From contig CALXRR010000013.1 in assembly GCA_944390905.1 (NCBI GenBank), positions 1 through 37,766 of the forward strand: 37,766 nucleotides of DNA, given 5' to 3'. Of the stretch, positions 8,337 to 16,406 are shown piece by piece; position 1 is the stretch's first letter; every line of letters begins with the position of its first letter. The DNA comes from an uncultured Alphaproteobacteria bacterium. GTDB lineage: Bacteria > Pseudomonadota > Alphaproteobacteria > RF32 > CAG-239. The notes below the pieces were generated by a model. It ran no database searches. It worked only from the letters and a program-made list of their open reading frames with translations, and was not told where the DNA came from. Position numbers and translations under genes: made by a program.

Positions 8337-8365
8337 GCGGGGCAGGGGATTGCCTCGCTTTTTTT
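8337..8365 (+). terminator. Intrinsic terminator after sfsA
   Basis: An 8-bp GC-rich stem (8337-8344 with 8351-8358, one G-U), a 6-nt loop and seven T residues lie 28 nt after the sfsA stop. Confidence 0.85.
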
Positions 8366-8368
8366 GTG

Positions 8369-8397
8369 TTGACAATTTTGTCAATGAGAGGTAGGCT
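8369..8397 (+). promoter_or_regulatory. Putative promoter with dyad over the -35 box
   Basis: TTGACA (8369-8374), a 17-nt spacer and TAGGCT (8392-8397) precede the small membrane protein gene. The -35 lies inside TTGACAATTTTGTCAA, a 7-bp inverted repeat that could be an operator. Confidence 0.5.
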
Positions 8398-8432
8398 ACT
8401 TTGTAAAATAAATTATTAATTAAAATGTAATT

Positions 8433-8663
8433 ATGAAAATAATTGTTATGTCTTTGTTTTTATGGACGATAGTCTTTAGAGTGTTTGATGTTGTATTAAT
8501 CGGAATGGCGATATTAGGTATAATGTTGATATTGCTAGGATATCGTTCTAGTATGGATATGGGTAATTTTAATTGGAAATTTATACTAGGAATACTACTG
8601 GTATTGATTGTGGGGTGTGCTAAGATGCTTTCAGCACTAAATTTAAGTGTGGAAATCAGATGA
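8433..8663 (+). CDS. Small hydrophobic membrane protein
   Basis: This is a 76-residue protein with two to three predicted membrane segments (residues about 5-38, and 50-66 with ILGILLVLIVGCA), separated by a short polar stretch YRSSMDMGNFNWK. I know of no family match. The gene is supported by its isolation between two intrinsic terminators and by a promoter-like sequence at 8369-8397. No clear Shine-Dalgarno precedes the ATG. It could be a small stress or lipid-associated membrane protein, but nothing here shows a function. An antisense frame overlaps it, but lacks any signal and is judged a shadow. Confidence 0.55.
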   Translation: MKIIVMSLFLWTIVFRVFDVVLIGMAILGIMLILLGYRSSMDMGNFNWKFILGILLVLIVGCAKMLSALNLSVEIR

Positions 8664-8673
8664 TGGCAAATGG

Positions 8674-8696
8674 AGCGGGAGTAAAATCCCGCTTTT
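8674..8696 (+). terminator. Intrinsic terminator
   Basis: Stem AGCGGGA (8674-8680) pairs with TCCCGCT (8687-8693) across a 6-nt loop, then TTT. It closes the small membrane protein unit. Confidence 0.75.
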
Positions 8697-8787
8697 GTTA
8701 TATATTGTGAAAATGGGGATTGCAAAATTGATGAAATAAGTTTATTACTTTTGGTAAAAACAAGAATATCTGTATCAGGAGGATGAA

Positions 8788-9597
8788 TTGTCGGTTCGCA
8801 GAAGAGACGGTATTGTGCTGCATACACCGGAAGAATTTGAAAAAATGCGTGTTGCCGGAAAGGTGGCCGCAGAATGTTTGGACTATATTACGCCTTATGT
8901 TCAGCCAGGGGTGTCAACCGGTGAGTTGGATGATTTGTGTCGTGAGTTTATGATTTCACACGGGGCGGTGCCGGCTTGCTTGGGGTATCATGGGTATCCA
9001 AAGTCGGTATGTATTTCAATTAACCATGTGATTTGTCACGGTATTCCTTCCTATGAACGCAAGCTATTGGATGGAGACAGCCTGAATATTGATGTTACGG
9101 CCATAGTTGACGGGTGGTATGGAGATACCAGCCGAATGTATTTTGCCGGTAAGCCTAAAATTAAGGCTAAGCGCTTGTGCGAGGTGACCTATGAATGTAT
9201 GATGCGCGGAATCGATGCCGTTAAGCCGGGGGCACGTTTGGGTGATATCGGCGCTGTGATTGAGGAATGGGCGCACAAGTATGGATATTCGGTGGTTGAT
9301 ATGTTTTGCGGGCATGGCTTGGGACAGGTATTCCACGATGCGCCGAATGTTATGCACTGTGGTCGCAAAGGTACCGGTTTGGTGCTGGAAGAGGGGATGT
9401 TCTTTACGATTGAGCCGATGATTAATGAAGGCAAAAAAGATGCCCTAATCTTGAAAGACGGGTGGACTTCTGTTACGCGGGATAAGAGTTTGTCAATGCA
9501 ATTTGAGCACTCACTCGGCGTTACCAAAGACGGATATGAGGTGTTTACTTATTCACCCAAAGGGCTGGACAAACCGCCTTATAAAATAGAAAGTTAG
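8788..9597 (+). CDS. map: Methionine aminopeptidase type I
   Basis: This cytoplasmic metalloenzyme removes the initiator methionine from new proteins. The 269 residues match the type I length. The five metal ligands are present at D102, D113, H176, E209 and E240 (in DVTAIVD, GDTSR, CGHGLG, TIEPM and QFEHS), and the substrate histidine lies in NHVICHGIP. The start is a TTG at 8788 with AGGAGG (8777-8782) 5 nt upstream. An ATG at 8783 is out of frame and too close to the ribosome-binding site. radC starts 4 nt after the stop, so map-radC is probably an operon. The rare start codon may moderate expression. Confidence 0.95.
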   Translation: MSVRRRDGIVLHTPEEFEKMRVAGKVAAECLDYITPYVQPGVSTGELDDLCREFMISHGAVPACLGYHGYPKSVCISINHVICHGIPSYERKLLDGDSLNIDVTAIVDGWYGDTSRMYFAGKPKIKAKRLCEVTYECMMRGIDAVKPGARLGDIGAVIEEWAHKYGYSVVDMFCGHGLGQVFHDAPNVMHCGRKGTGLVLEEGMFFTIEPMINEGKKDALILKDGWTSVTRDKSLSMQFEHSLGVTKDGYEVFTYSPKGLDKPPYKIES

Positions 9598-9601
9598 GTC
9601 A

Positions 9602-10291
9602 ATGGCTGAGGACTCTCTGGACTATTTGGGCCATAGGGCTCGTTTGCGCGACCGTTTTTTGAATGGCGGTGGCAAAAGTATGGCTGATTATGAACTATTG
9701 GAGCTGTTGTTGACTTATGCAATTCCGCGGCGCGATGTTAAACCCATTGCCAAAGATATTGTGCGGAAGTTCGGCAGTTTGGCTGGAGCAGCCAAAGCCT
9801 CTGTCCCGCAGTTGGTGGAGGTAAACGGGGTAAAGGAAAATACAGCCGTGTTGCTTAAGGTTATTCAAGAAGCGGCGCGTCGTTTTTCGTGGGCGGAATT
9901 GTCAGCAACCGATGCTCCGGTCATCAGCAACTGGGATGCGATGATTGATTATTGTCGGACGGAAATGTCGCATTTGGATATTGAAGAGTTCAGAATTATT
10001 TTTCTGGATGTGAAGTTTCGGGTTATCGGGGAAGAGGTAATGCAGCGCGGGACGATTAACCAGGTGGCAATCCATCCGCGTGAAGTGGTTAAAATGGCAA
10101 TGGAAAAGAAAGCCTCGGCTTTGATTTTGGTGCATAATCATCCATCAGGCGATGTTAAGCCGTCAAGGGCAGACGTGGAGATTACGAAGCAGATTAAGCA
10201 AGCCCTAGAGGCAATTAATATTTTATTGTTGGACCATATAATTATCAGTAAATATGATTATGCGAGTTTGAAGTCTTTGCAGGTGATTTGA
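9602..10291 (+). CDS. radC: RadC family JAB/MPN-domain protein
   Basis: This is a 229-residue protein of the RadC family. The N-terminal part is a UPF0758-type helix-hairpin-helix region (HRARLRDRFL; YELLELLLTYAIPRRDVKPIA; VNGVKENTA). It is followed by a JAB1/MPN metalloprotease-like domain with the JAMM residues HNHPSGD (178-184) and D191, all intact. Despite the name, a role in DNA repair is not established for the family. The gene starts 4 nt after map with a weak ribosome-binding site, so translational coupling is likely. The length is normal. Confidence 0.93.
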   Translation: MAEDSLDYLGHRARLRDRFLNGGGKSMADYELLELLLTYAIPRRDVKPIAKDIVRKFGSLAGAAKASVPQLVEVNGVKENTAVLLKVIQEAARRFSWAELSATDAPVISNWDAMIDYCRTEMSHLDIEEFRIIFLDVKFRVIGEEVMQRGTINQVAIHPREVVKMAMEKKASALILVHNHPSGDVKPSRADVEITKQIKQALEAINILLLDHIIISKYDYASLKSLQVI

Positions 10292-10332
10292 TGGAGCTAA
10301 ACTGTGATTGAGTATTTTTGTGAAAAAAATGC

Positions 10333-10360
10333 TTGCAAAATAAAATAAAGCAGTTATCTT
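10333..10360 (+). promoter_or_regulatory. Putative tRNA promoter
   Basis: TTGCAA (10333-10338), a 16-nt spacer and TATCTT (10355-10360) end 18 nt before the tRNA-Pro gene. Confidence 0.6.
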
Positions 10361-10378
10361 ATTGGTTGTCGCAAGACT

Positions 10379-10455
10379 CGGGACATAGCTCAGCCTGGTA
10401 GAGCGCTTGCTTTGGGAGCAAGATGCCGACGGTTCGAATCCGCCTGTCCCGACCA
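10379..10455 (+). tRNA. tRNA-Pro (anticodon TGG)
   Basis: This is a 77-nt tRNA with encoded CCA. Acceptor CGGGACA pairs with TGTCCCG. The anticodon arm CTTGC-TTTGGGA-GCAAG gives anticodon TGG. The D-arm (AGCTCAGCCTGGTAGAGC) and T-arm (GGTTCGAATCC) are canonical. Confidence 0.97.
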
Positions 10456-10465
10456 TTTTGTTGTT

Positions 10466-10542
10466 GCGCTCTTAGCTCAGCAGGATAGAGCAACAGCCTT
10501 CTAAGCTGTGGGTCAGAGGTTCGAATCCTCTAGAGCGCGCCA
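10466..10542 (+). tRNA. tRNA-Arg (anticodon TCT)
   Basis: This is a 77-nt tRNA with encoded CCA. Acceptor GCGCTCT pairs with AGAGCGC. The anticodon arm ACAGC-CTTCTAA-GCTGT gives anticodon TCT. It lies 10 nt after tRNA-Pro and is evidently co-transcribed with it. Confidence 0.97.
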
Positions 10543-10545
10543 TTC

Positions 10546-10578
10546 AAAAAAAGCCACCTTCGGGTGGCTTTTTTTTTT
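10546..10578. terminator. Bidirectional intrinsic terminator
   Basis: Stem GCCACC-TTCG-GGTGGC is flanked by seven A on the left and ten T on the right. It ends the tRNA pair on the plus strand and can end the DUF2157/GDYXXLXY operon on the minus strand. Confidence 0.93.
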
Positions 10579-10583
10579 GTGAA

Positions 10584-10997
10584 TTAAGAATGTTGGGCGA
10601 GCCAGTTGTCAAAAGGTTGTCCTTCAATATAAAAGTGTTTAATATGAGGAGAACCGGCATCTGGACAGCTGAATTCAAGCGACATGGAAGGTCTTAGCTG
10701 GTTAATTAATTTATCAAGAGCAGGGCCGTCATTTTCATCTAAGTAATAACGATAAGTTTTTTTGAAGTCAGCTTGGCGACAGTTGCTGTTTTGGAACTGT
10801 GTCATATCTGTTGCATCCCAATAAAGGCTTAGATTGACATAATGCCCGCGCAGAAGATCTCGAGGGTCATAGCCTTCTACTGCAATGATGACGCTTTGGT
10901 CATCTTTAATTTGCATGTGAAGAGCAATAGTCCAAATCAGCAAGGCAATTAACGGAAAACTTAGCGCCATGATTAATAATGATGATTTGTTTTGCAT
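10584..10997 (-). CDS. GDYXXLXY domain protein
   Basis: This is a 137-residue protein with one N-terminal membrane anchor (residues about 7-28) and an outside or periplasmic domain. The hallmark motif appears as VEGYDPRDLLRGHYVNLSL, where the family's GDYxxLxY is RGHYVNLSLY here. Family members normally sit next to a DUF2157 membrane protein, as here. Its ribosome-binding site AGGAGG lies inside the end of the DUF2157 gene, and the two genes are 3 nt apart, so translation is probably coupled. The biochemical role of the pair is unknown. It ends at the terminator shared with the tRNA genes. Confidence 0.85.
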   Translation of the reverse strand: MQNKSSLLIMALSFPLIALLIWTIALHMQIKDDQSVIIAVEGYDPRDLLRGHYVNLSLYWDATDMTQFQNSNCRQADFKKTYRYYLDENDGPALDKLINQLRPSMSLEFSCPDAGSPHIKHFYIEGQPFDNWLAQHS

Positions 10998-11000
10998 GAT

Positions 11001-12122
11001 TTAGGCCTCCTGCAGTTTATGAGAGAGGTGTTTATGGATATGGTGCCAGGCGACGGAGATGCCAATAAATACAAGCCCCGATATTATCAAGCCGATGCCG
11101 GTACTAAGCAGCGAATCAAAAACCTGAAGATAAATGATGAAGAAACGTAAGGCAATAAGAACCGAGCTTAGGTTTAGTAACTTAATGCGATGGTGACGGT
11201 ATGCATATATATTAAGTGCCAACAAAACGGCAATCGTATTGCAGGCGGATAAAATTTCATTATTCCCAAAGGCATAACATATGAGGTTAAAAGCTAAGAG
11301 AATACCAAACTGCCAGACCCATATTTTAGCAAGGCCGAAGATTTTGGCGCAAAATAGCAAGACTATGGCTCCAACCCAGTATAACCAAGCAAAGGATATG
11401 GAAATTGCCGGCATTGAGGTATAGCCGGTGAAGATGTCTTCATCTTGGGCTTCACTTATTAAAACCAAGAGGGCAAAGCTATATACTAACCAAAATCTTA
11501 GCCCTTGGCAAAACGGAGATTGAGGGGTGAGTTTGCTGCAGATAAAGGCTATGCTTAAAAGCAATATCCAAGGTATTAAACCGGGGAGATAAAGGTTAAA
11601 GCTGTAAAGGGTTTGTTTGATTGTTGCAATTGAAAGCAAGTAATCATAACCTGCAATCAGAAATAAAAACAGCCAAATACCATGAAAAAATGGTTTGCGG
11701 CTGAAAAAAAGCAACGGAAGGCAGAGTATCGACCACAGTAATAGAGCTCCCATCCCGTCAGCTTGTAATTGGTAAATTTGTGAAATTAAGCCAATGCCTG
11801 ATAAAATGATAAAAGCAAAGGCTAAAATCGCCGCTTCAAACCAATAGGGTTTGTGCTGTCGGTGGCAGTAGTAGACAGATGATGCAGATGCAGTGGCAAT
11901 AATAAAGTACAGCAAAAGTTTAAGGTTGGCGGATAAAGCATCCCAGTTGCTGGCGATGACGGATAAGATACCGGTGCCAATGCACAAAGCGCTGATGAAT
12001 AACAGGCTGTATTGAAGCCATGATGATTTGTTGTGCCATTCAAAGTCTTTGATGGCGGCGGACTGAGCCGGCGTGATGAGTCGAGCTTGTTCCCAGTTTG
12101 AAAGCTTGGAATTTAAATTCAT
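11001..12122 (-). CDS. DUF2157 polytopic membrane protein
   Basis: This is a 373-residue protein. The soluble N-terminus (about 35 residues, containing LSNWEQARLITPAQSAAI) is typical of DUF2157, followed by about ten to twelve hydrophobic helices. It is the middle gene of trxB-DUF2157-GDYXXLXY: 16 nt after trxB and 3 nt before the GDYXXLXY gene. TGAGG precedes the ATG. The known function is limited to conserved membrane protein; co-occurrence with a GDYXXLXY partner is the established family pattern. Linkage to thioredoxin reductase suggests a redox or envelope stress connection, but that is inference. Confidence 0.85.
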   Translation of the reverse strand: MNLNSKLSNWEQARLITPAQSAAIKDFEWHNKSSWLQYSLLFISALCIGTGILSVIASNWDALSANLKLLLYFIIATASASSVYYCHRQHKPYWFEAAILAFAFIILSGIGLISQIYQLQADGMGALLLWSILCLPLLFFSRKPFFHGIWLFLFLIAGYDYLLSIATIKQTLYSFNLYLPGLIPWILLLSIAFICSKLTPQSPFCQGLRFWLVYSFALLVLISEAQDEDIFTGYTSMPAISISFAWLYWVGAIVLLFCAKIFGLAKIWVWQFGILLAFNLICYAFGNNEILSACNTIAVLLALNIYAYRHHRIKLLNLSSVLIALRFFIIYLQVFDSLLSTGIGLIISGLVFIGISVAWHHIHKHLSHKLQEA

Positions 12123-12138
12123 GGTAGCCTCAAGAGGT

Positions 12139-13086
12139 TTATTTGTTTTTGAGTTCGTTAAGGTATTTTTCGGCTTCTAGGGCAGCGATACAGCCTGAGC
12201 CTGCCGCAACGATGGCTTGACGGAAATGAGGGTCTTGGACATCTCCGGCTGCAAAAACACCGTTAATCTTGGTTTTGCAGCTGTTGGGTGGGGTGATTAA
12301 GTACCCTTCGGCATCAATATCAAGCCATTCTTTAAACAACTCGCTGTTGGGGTGGTGCCCGATGGCTACAAAGGCTCCGTCAACTTTGATTTCTTTAATA
12401 TCTCCGGTTTTTACATTCTTTACTTTTAGTCCGGTCAGCGATTTGGGTGTGTCAGTACCGACAAATTCATCAACAACGCTGTCCCATTCAACCGTAATCT
12501 TAGGGTTGTTAAACAAGCGGGTTTGCAGAGTTTGGTCAGCACGCAGAGCATCGCGGCGGTGGATTAAAGTAACCGAACGAGCAAAGTTGGTGAGGTAGAG
12601 GGCTTCATCAACGGCGGTGTTGCCGCCGCCGATAACGGCTACATCTTTATTGCGGTAGAAAAATCCGTCGCAGGTGGCACAGCCTGATACGCCAAAACCT
12701 AAAAATTTGCTCTCACTTTCAAGCCCAAGCCAACGAGCGGTGGCGCCGGTGGAGATAATGATGCTGTCAGCGCTGATGTGGTGTCCGTTTTCAGATTGGC
12801 AGATAAAGGGGCGAGTGCTGAGGTCAACCTTGATGATTTTGTCTTCAATGATTTGGACGCCTACGTTTTCAGCTTGTTGGCGCATACGGCTCATTAATTC
12901 AGGGCCGGAGATGGGTTCCGGAAAACCGGGGAAGTTCTCAATCTCTGTGGTTAAGGTAAGTTGGCCTCCGGTTTGCGGACCGGTAAATATTAAGGGTTTG
13001 AGTCCTGCTCTGGCGGCATAAATACCGGCTGTATAGCCAGATGGGCCGGAGCCGATGATAAGTACGGAGGTTTGGTAATCAGACAT
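12139..13086 (-). CDS. trxB: Thioredoxin reductase
   Basis: This is a 315-residue, low-molecular-weight thioredoxin-disulphide reductase: an FAD enzyme that passes electrons from NADPH to thioredoxin. Seen in order: FAD-binding GSGPSG (12-17), the redox-active CATC (C136/C139), NAD(P)-binding GGGNTA (153-158), and the C-terminal FAD contact GVFAAGDVQD. Length and motifs are standard. GAGGAG precedes the ATG at 13086. It is the first gene of a minus-strand operon with two membrane protein genes and follows the greA terminator. Confidence 0.97.
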   Translation of the reverse strand: MSDYQTSVLIIGSGPSGYTAGIYAARAGLKPLIFTGPQTGGQLTLTTEIENFPGFPEPISGPELMSRMRQQAENVGVQIIEDKIIKVDLSTRPFICQSENGHHISADSIIISTGATARWLGLESESKFLGFGVSGCATCDGFFYRNKDVAVIGGGNTAVDEALYLTNFARSVTLIHRRDALRADQTLQTRLFNNPKITVEWDSVVDEFVGTDTPKSLTGLKVKNVKTGDIKEIKVDGAFVAIGHHPNSELFKEWLDIDAEGYLITPPNSCKTKINGVFAAGDVQDPHFRQAIVAAGSGCIAALEAEKYLNELKNK

Positions 13087-13110
13087 TGAAATTTGCTCCT
13101 CTGCATATAA

Positions 13111-13142
13111 AAAATAAAGAGTTGGTACTATTCCAACTCTTT
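13111..13142 (-). terminator. Intrinsic terminator of greA
   Basis: A 10-bp perfect stem (13116-13125 with 13133-13142) and 7-nt loop are followed on the minus strand by ATTTT. It lies between greA and trxB. Confidence 0.85.
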
Positions 13143-13175
13143 ATAACCTTTTTAAAGCAAATTTTAAATGATTTT

Positions 13176-13649
13176 TTATTGATAAATCACATCTAATACT
13201 TCAAAAGACTTTTTGCCGCCGGGGGCCATATATTCAGCGATATCTCCGGTTTCTTTGCCAATGAGGGCTTTAGCCAATGGTGAAGACAGCGAGATTTTGT
13301 TCTTTTCAATATCAGCCTCATAGTCACCGACGATTTGGTATTGTTTTTCTTCATCAGTGGCTTCATCAACTACAATAACGGTTGCGCCAAAACGGATGAC
13401 GCTGCCTTTGTTTTGTGAGGGATCAATGACTTGGGCACGGCTGATTACGGCTTCAAGCTCTTGGATGCGTCCTTCTATAAAGCTTTGTTTTTCCTTGGCG
13501 GCAGAATATTCAGCATTTTCTGACAAATCACCGTGCGAGCGTGCCTCGGCAATGGCCGCAATGATGTTAGGGCGATCTTCAGATTTTAGTCTTTTTAATT
13601 CGGCTTCAAGTTCAGTATAGCCTTGTTTAGTTAAAGGAAACTTCTCCAT
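13176..13649 (-). CDS. greA: Transcription elongation factor GreA
   Basis: This is a 157-residue GreA, which rescues backtracked RNA polymerase by stimulating transcript cleavage. The N-terminal coiled coil is clear (TELEAELKRLKSEDRPNI; SHGDLSENAEYSAAKEKQ) with the acidic tip residues (D, E) in DLSENAEY. The C-terminal FKBP-like domain ends SPLAKALIGKETGD. The ATG at 13647-13649 is preferred over an upstream in-frame TTG, because AGGTG sits 4-8 nt ahead of it. It is transcribed alone from a promoter at 13775-13802 with a leader of about 120 nt. Confidence 0.96.
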   Translation of the reverse strand: MEKFPLTKQGYTELEAELKRLKSEDRPNIIAAIAEARSHGDLSENAEYSAAKEKQSFIEGRIQELEAVISRAQVIDPSQNKGSVIRFGATVIVVDEATDEEKQYQIVGDYEADIEKNKISLSSPLAKALIGKETGDIAEYMAPGGKKSFEVLDVIYQ

Positions 13650-13774
13650 TTTACACCTCAAAAATCTATGTCCCTGGCCAAAGGGCAGGGAGCGGTTACT
13701 TCAAAAAAGTTAGAAAAATTAAACTGCGACAGGAATCAACCGGTCACAGCCATATAGGTAATTTCAATTATTTT

Positions 13775-13802
13775 AATATAGCACAAAAAAATAATTGTGC
13801 AA
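13775..13802 (-). promoter_or_regulatory. Putative greA promoter
   Basis: On the minus strand TTGCAC, a 16-nt spacer and TATATT are seen, with TG one base before the -10 (extended -10). GCACAA/TTGTGC forms an inverted repeat across the spacer. The leader also contains a hairpin (about 13671-13690, CCCTG/CAGGG). Confidence 0.6.
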
Positions 13803-13860
13803 GTGTTTTATGCCTAAAAAGGGGATAAAAGATAAAATTTGAGGGGAAAAAATATCTTTG

Positions 13861-13888
13861 TTGTATACAATCAAATTCATTGTGATAA
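13861..13888 (+). promoter_or_regulatory. Putative promoter of the DUF3015 gene
   Basis: TTGTAT (13861-13866), a 16-nt spacer and TGATAA (13883-13888) lie 38 nt before the start. The -35 lies in the perfect palindrome TTGTATACAA (13861-13870). Confidence 0.45.
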
Positions 13889-13925
13889 CCTGATGAGGTA
13901 TCTTTAACATTATTGGAGAATGTTT

Positions 13926-14381
13926 ATGAAAAAAACGGTTTTGGCATCTTTGCTTTGTGGTGCAATGTTAGTTTCTTCAAATGCTTCGGCAATTGATAGT
14001 ACCGGTTGCGGCTTGGGTTCTATGGCGTGGAGAGGTCAGCAGGGTCGCGTACCGCAGATTTTGGCAGCTACAACCAATACATCGTTTGGTACTCAGACTT
14101 TTGGTATTACCTTTGGTACTTCTGGTTGCGATCCGAACGGACGAATCACCGGCGGTACTCAGAAAATGGTACTGGCTTTCATTGAAAATAATATGGAGCA
14201 GTATGCTATGGATGCCGCTAAAGGCGAGGGTGAAACCATTGATACCTTGGCCGGTATTTTGAATGTAGACAGCAAGACTTTGGGTGAGAAATCTCAGCAG
14301 AATTTTGCTTATATCTTCTCTTCAGAAAATGTTGATGCGGTTTCGGTTACCGTAGCTTTGTTTGAAGTTATGAAGGCATAA
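13926..14381 (+). CDS. DUF3015 exported protein
   Basis: This is a 151-residue protein with a signal peptide of about 22 residues ending SNASA. The mature part begins with the DUF3015 pattern (STGCGLGSMAW; ILAATTNTSFGTQTFGITFG; TSGCDPNGR). Two Cys residues fit one disulphide. The ATG at 13926 is chosen over that at 13920, since GGAG (13915-13918) is 7 nt from the former and only 1 nt from the latter. Family members are small periplasmic or envelope proteins of unknown role and often sit beside DUF4105 proteins, as here (next gene). A terminator hairpin separates the two, so they are probably separate transcripts or linked by readthrough. Confidence 0.88.
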   Translation: MKKTVLASLLCGAMLVSSNASAIDSTGCGLGSMAWRGQQGRVPQILAATTNTSFGTQTFGITFGTSGCDPNGRITGGTQKMVLAFIENNMEQYAMDAAKGEGETIDTLAGILNVDSKTLGEKSQQNFAYIFSSENVDAVSVTVALFEVMKA

Positions 14382-14410
14382 AAGGTAATAATTTTATGCA
14401 AAAATGAGCG

Positions 14411-14460
14411 AACAGGGTGGAAGGTGCGATTAAGTCGGCAGGTTTCCGCCCTGTTGTTTT
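14411..14460 (+). terminator. Intrinsic terminator after the DUF3015 gene
   Basis: A 12-bp stem (14411-14422 with 14444-14455, one G-U) with a 21-nt loop is followed by GTTTT. The long loop makes it weaker than the others, and partial readthrough into the DUF4105 gene is possible. Confidence 0.65.
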
Positions 14461-14506
14461 ATGTTAAGCAAAAACTTGCAATTTGATGGGCTGTCAGTTG
14501 ATTTAT

Positions 14507-16327
14507 ATGAAAAAAATGTTTTTGTTGATGGCCGCGGCAGCTGCTGCTTGGCCGTGGGACTTGGCGGCAAAAGAAAAGCCTGAGGTAACTACTGAATGGC
14601 TGGCTTTGGTACATTATCGTCCACAGATGTTTGGTGGTTATGAGGGGACAATCGACAGCGAATCTTTTTATTTGGCCGAAGATGGCAGAACGAATCCTGT
14701 CAGCGAGTTGCAAGCGAGTATAAAGCTTTTTGAGGAAGCTAAAGATAAAGAAAAAATTTGTTTGTTTCCGGCGCGGTATCAATATTTGAAAAAACAAGGG
14801 TGGGTGAATGCTGATTATCCTAAATGTGAGGAATATCAACAATTTGTGAAAGATTTGCATCCGGCCGGAGTAACATTGCTGTTTACGGATGCGTATATGA
14901 ACAATCCATCGTCGTTGTTTGGGCATACGTTGGTGAGGATTGATACCGGACGCAAAGGTACGCAATTGTTGGCTCATGGTATGAACTACGGAGCTTTTAC
15001 GGGACCTAATCCGGGGGCTCTATACGCAGTGTTGGGGTTGACCGGAGGATATTACGGAGGTTTTACCGTAAAACCTTATTATGATACGATAAATACTTAT
15101 AATAACATCGAAAACAGAGATATTTGGGAGCTAAATCTAGACTTGACCCAAGAAGAGCAGGAGATGTTTGTGGCTCATTTGTGGGAGATTGGGCATACCC
15201 AAACAAGATATTACTTTTTTTCGCAAAATTGCTCTTATATGCTATTAGAAATGCTGGATGCGGTACGGCCATCTTTGCAGTTGGCTGATGAGTTTCCGGT
15301 GCAAGCTATTCCGTTGGATACACTCAAAGCGGTGTATCGGAAGCCGGGGTTGGTGAAAAGCGTTAATTATCGGCCTTCACGTCATGCAAAAATCATTAAT
15401 CAATATAAGCAGATGAATGAATCGCAGAAAAAAGCGTTTGTGGCGGCAATTAAAGAGCAAAATTACAATTTTGATGGGCTTGACGGGGCAGAAAAGGCCG
15501 GAGCGGCGGAGGCGGCTTATCAATATGTGCAATACCAGCAAGTGGCCGGAGATTTGGAGTTATCGGATTATCGTCAGCGTAGTTTTAAATTACTGATGGC
15601 ACGCAATAATATTAAAGTAAAAGATAACTTTAACCCGCTAACCAACGGAGAAAAGCCGATGAATGCACATGAGTCCAAAAGGTTGGTCGTGGGGGCAGGT
15701 GTGCGTAATGGGCAGGCTTTTCAAGAAATTCAAGTAAGGCCGGCGTATCATTCTTTGACTGATAACGGGTATGGTTTGCTAAGTGGTGCCGAAATTAATT
15801 TTTTGAACCTGAAAATGCGCCATTATGATAATGAAGATAAGTATGTGTTGCAGGATTTTGATATTTTGGGAATTAAATCCTTATCACCGGTGAATGATAT
15901 GTTTATGCCGTATTCCTATAACATTCAATGGGGGATTAACCGAGAGATTAATCCCGAAAGCGGCGATGAGGGGTATGTGTCTAATTTGGTGGTCGGCGGA
16001 GGTTTTACTTTTGAGCCGTGGGAGAATACTTATTGGTTTGTGATGCTGAATAATCATGCTGCTTATGGCGGGTTTTTGCCCCATAATCAATATTTGGGGT
16101 TGGGAGCTGCAGTCGGAATGTTTGCCGATTGGGGCAAATGGAGAGTGTTGGCACAGGCAGAGCAGATATGGGCGACAACCAATTATGGTTGCAAAATTAA
16201 ATATAATGCTGAAGTTTCGTATGCCTTGGCAAAAGATTGGGCCTTGGCGGCGGAATATAAATATGAGCAAAATCGCGGTAAGTATGATGTTGATGAAGGA
16301 ATGCTCGGCTTGAGGTATTATTTTTAG
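14507..16327 (+). CDS. DUF4105 envelope protein with C-terminal beta-barrel-like domain
   Basis: This is a 606-residue exported protein. A signal peptide (residues about 1-21, alanine-rich, ending LAAKE) is followed by the DUF4105/Lnb N-terminal periplasmic domain, with PSSLFGHTLVRID (H140) and FFSQNCSYMLLEML (C242). These conserved His and Cys residues are proposed to be catalytic in this papain-like family. The last ~200 residues are strands of alternating aromatic and polar residues ending in LGLRYYF, as in outer-membrane barrels with a C-terminal Phe. ATG 14507 is taken as start because it puts MKK at the head of the signal peptide; in-frame TTG and ATG codons lie just upstream. No strong Shine-Dalgarno is seen. 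The substrate is unknown. Confidence 0.85.
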   Translation: MKKMFLLMAAAAAAWPWDLAAKEKPEVTTEWLALVHYRPQMFGGYEGTIDSESFYLAEDGRTNPVSELQASIKLFEEAKDKEKICLFPARYQYLKKQGWVNADYPKCEEYQQFVKDLHPAGVTLLFTDAYMNNPSSLFGHTLVRIDTGRKGTQLLAHGMNYGAFTGPNPGALYAVLGLTGGYYGGFTVKPYYDTINTYNNIENRDIWELNLDLTQEEQEMFVAHLWEIGHTQTRYYFFSQNCSYMLLEMLDAVRPSLQLADEFPVQAIPLDTLKAVYRKPGLVKSVNYRPSRHAKIINQYKQMNESQKKAFVAAIKEQNYNFDGLDGAEKAGAAEAAYQYVQYQQVAGDLELSDYRQRSFKLLMARNNIKVKDNFNPLTNGEKPMNAHESKRLVVGAGVRNGQAFQEIQVRPAYHSLTDNGYGLLSGAEINFLNLKMRHYDNEDKYVLQDFDILGIKSLSPVNDMFMPYSYNIQWGINREINPESGDEGYVSNLVVGGGFTFEPWENTYWFVMLNNHAAYGGFLPHNQYLGLGAAVGMFADWGKWRVLAQAEQIWATTNYGCKIKYNAEVSYALAKDWALAAEYKYEQNRGKYDVDEGMLGLRYYF

Positions 16328-16406
16328 TTTTAATTAAACTCTTTACTTTTGAAGAAAACGGGGGTATTAATAAAGCAAATTTGAATTCTTATGTTATTAA
16401 ATAATT

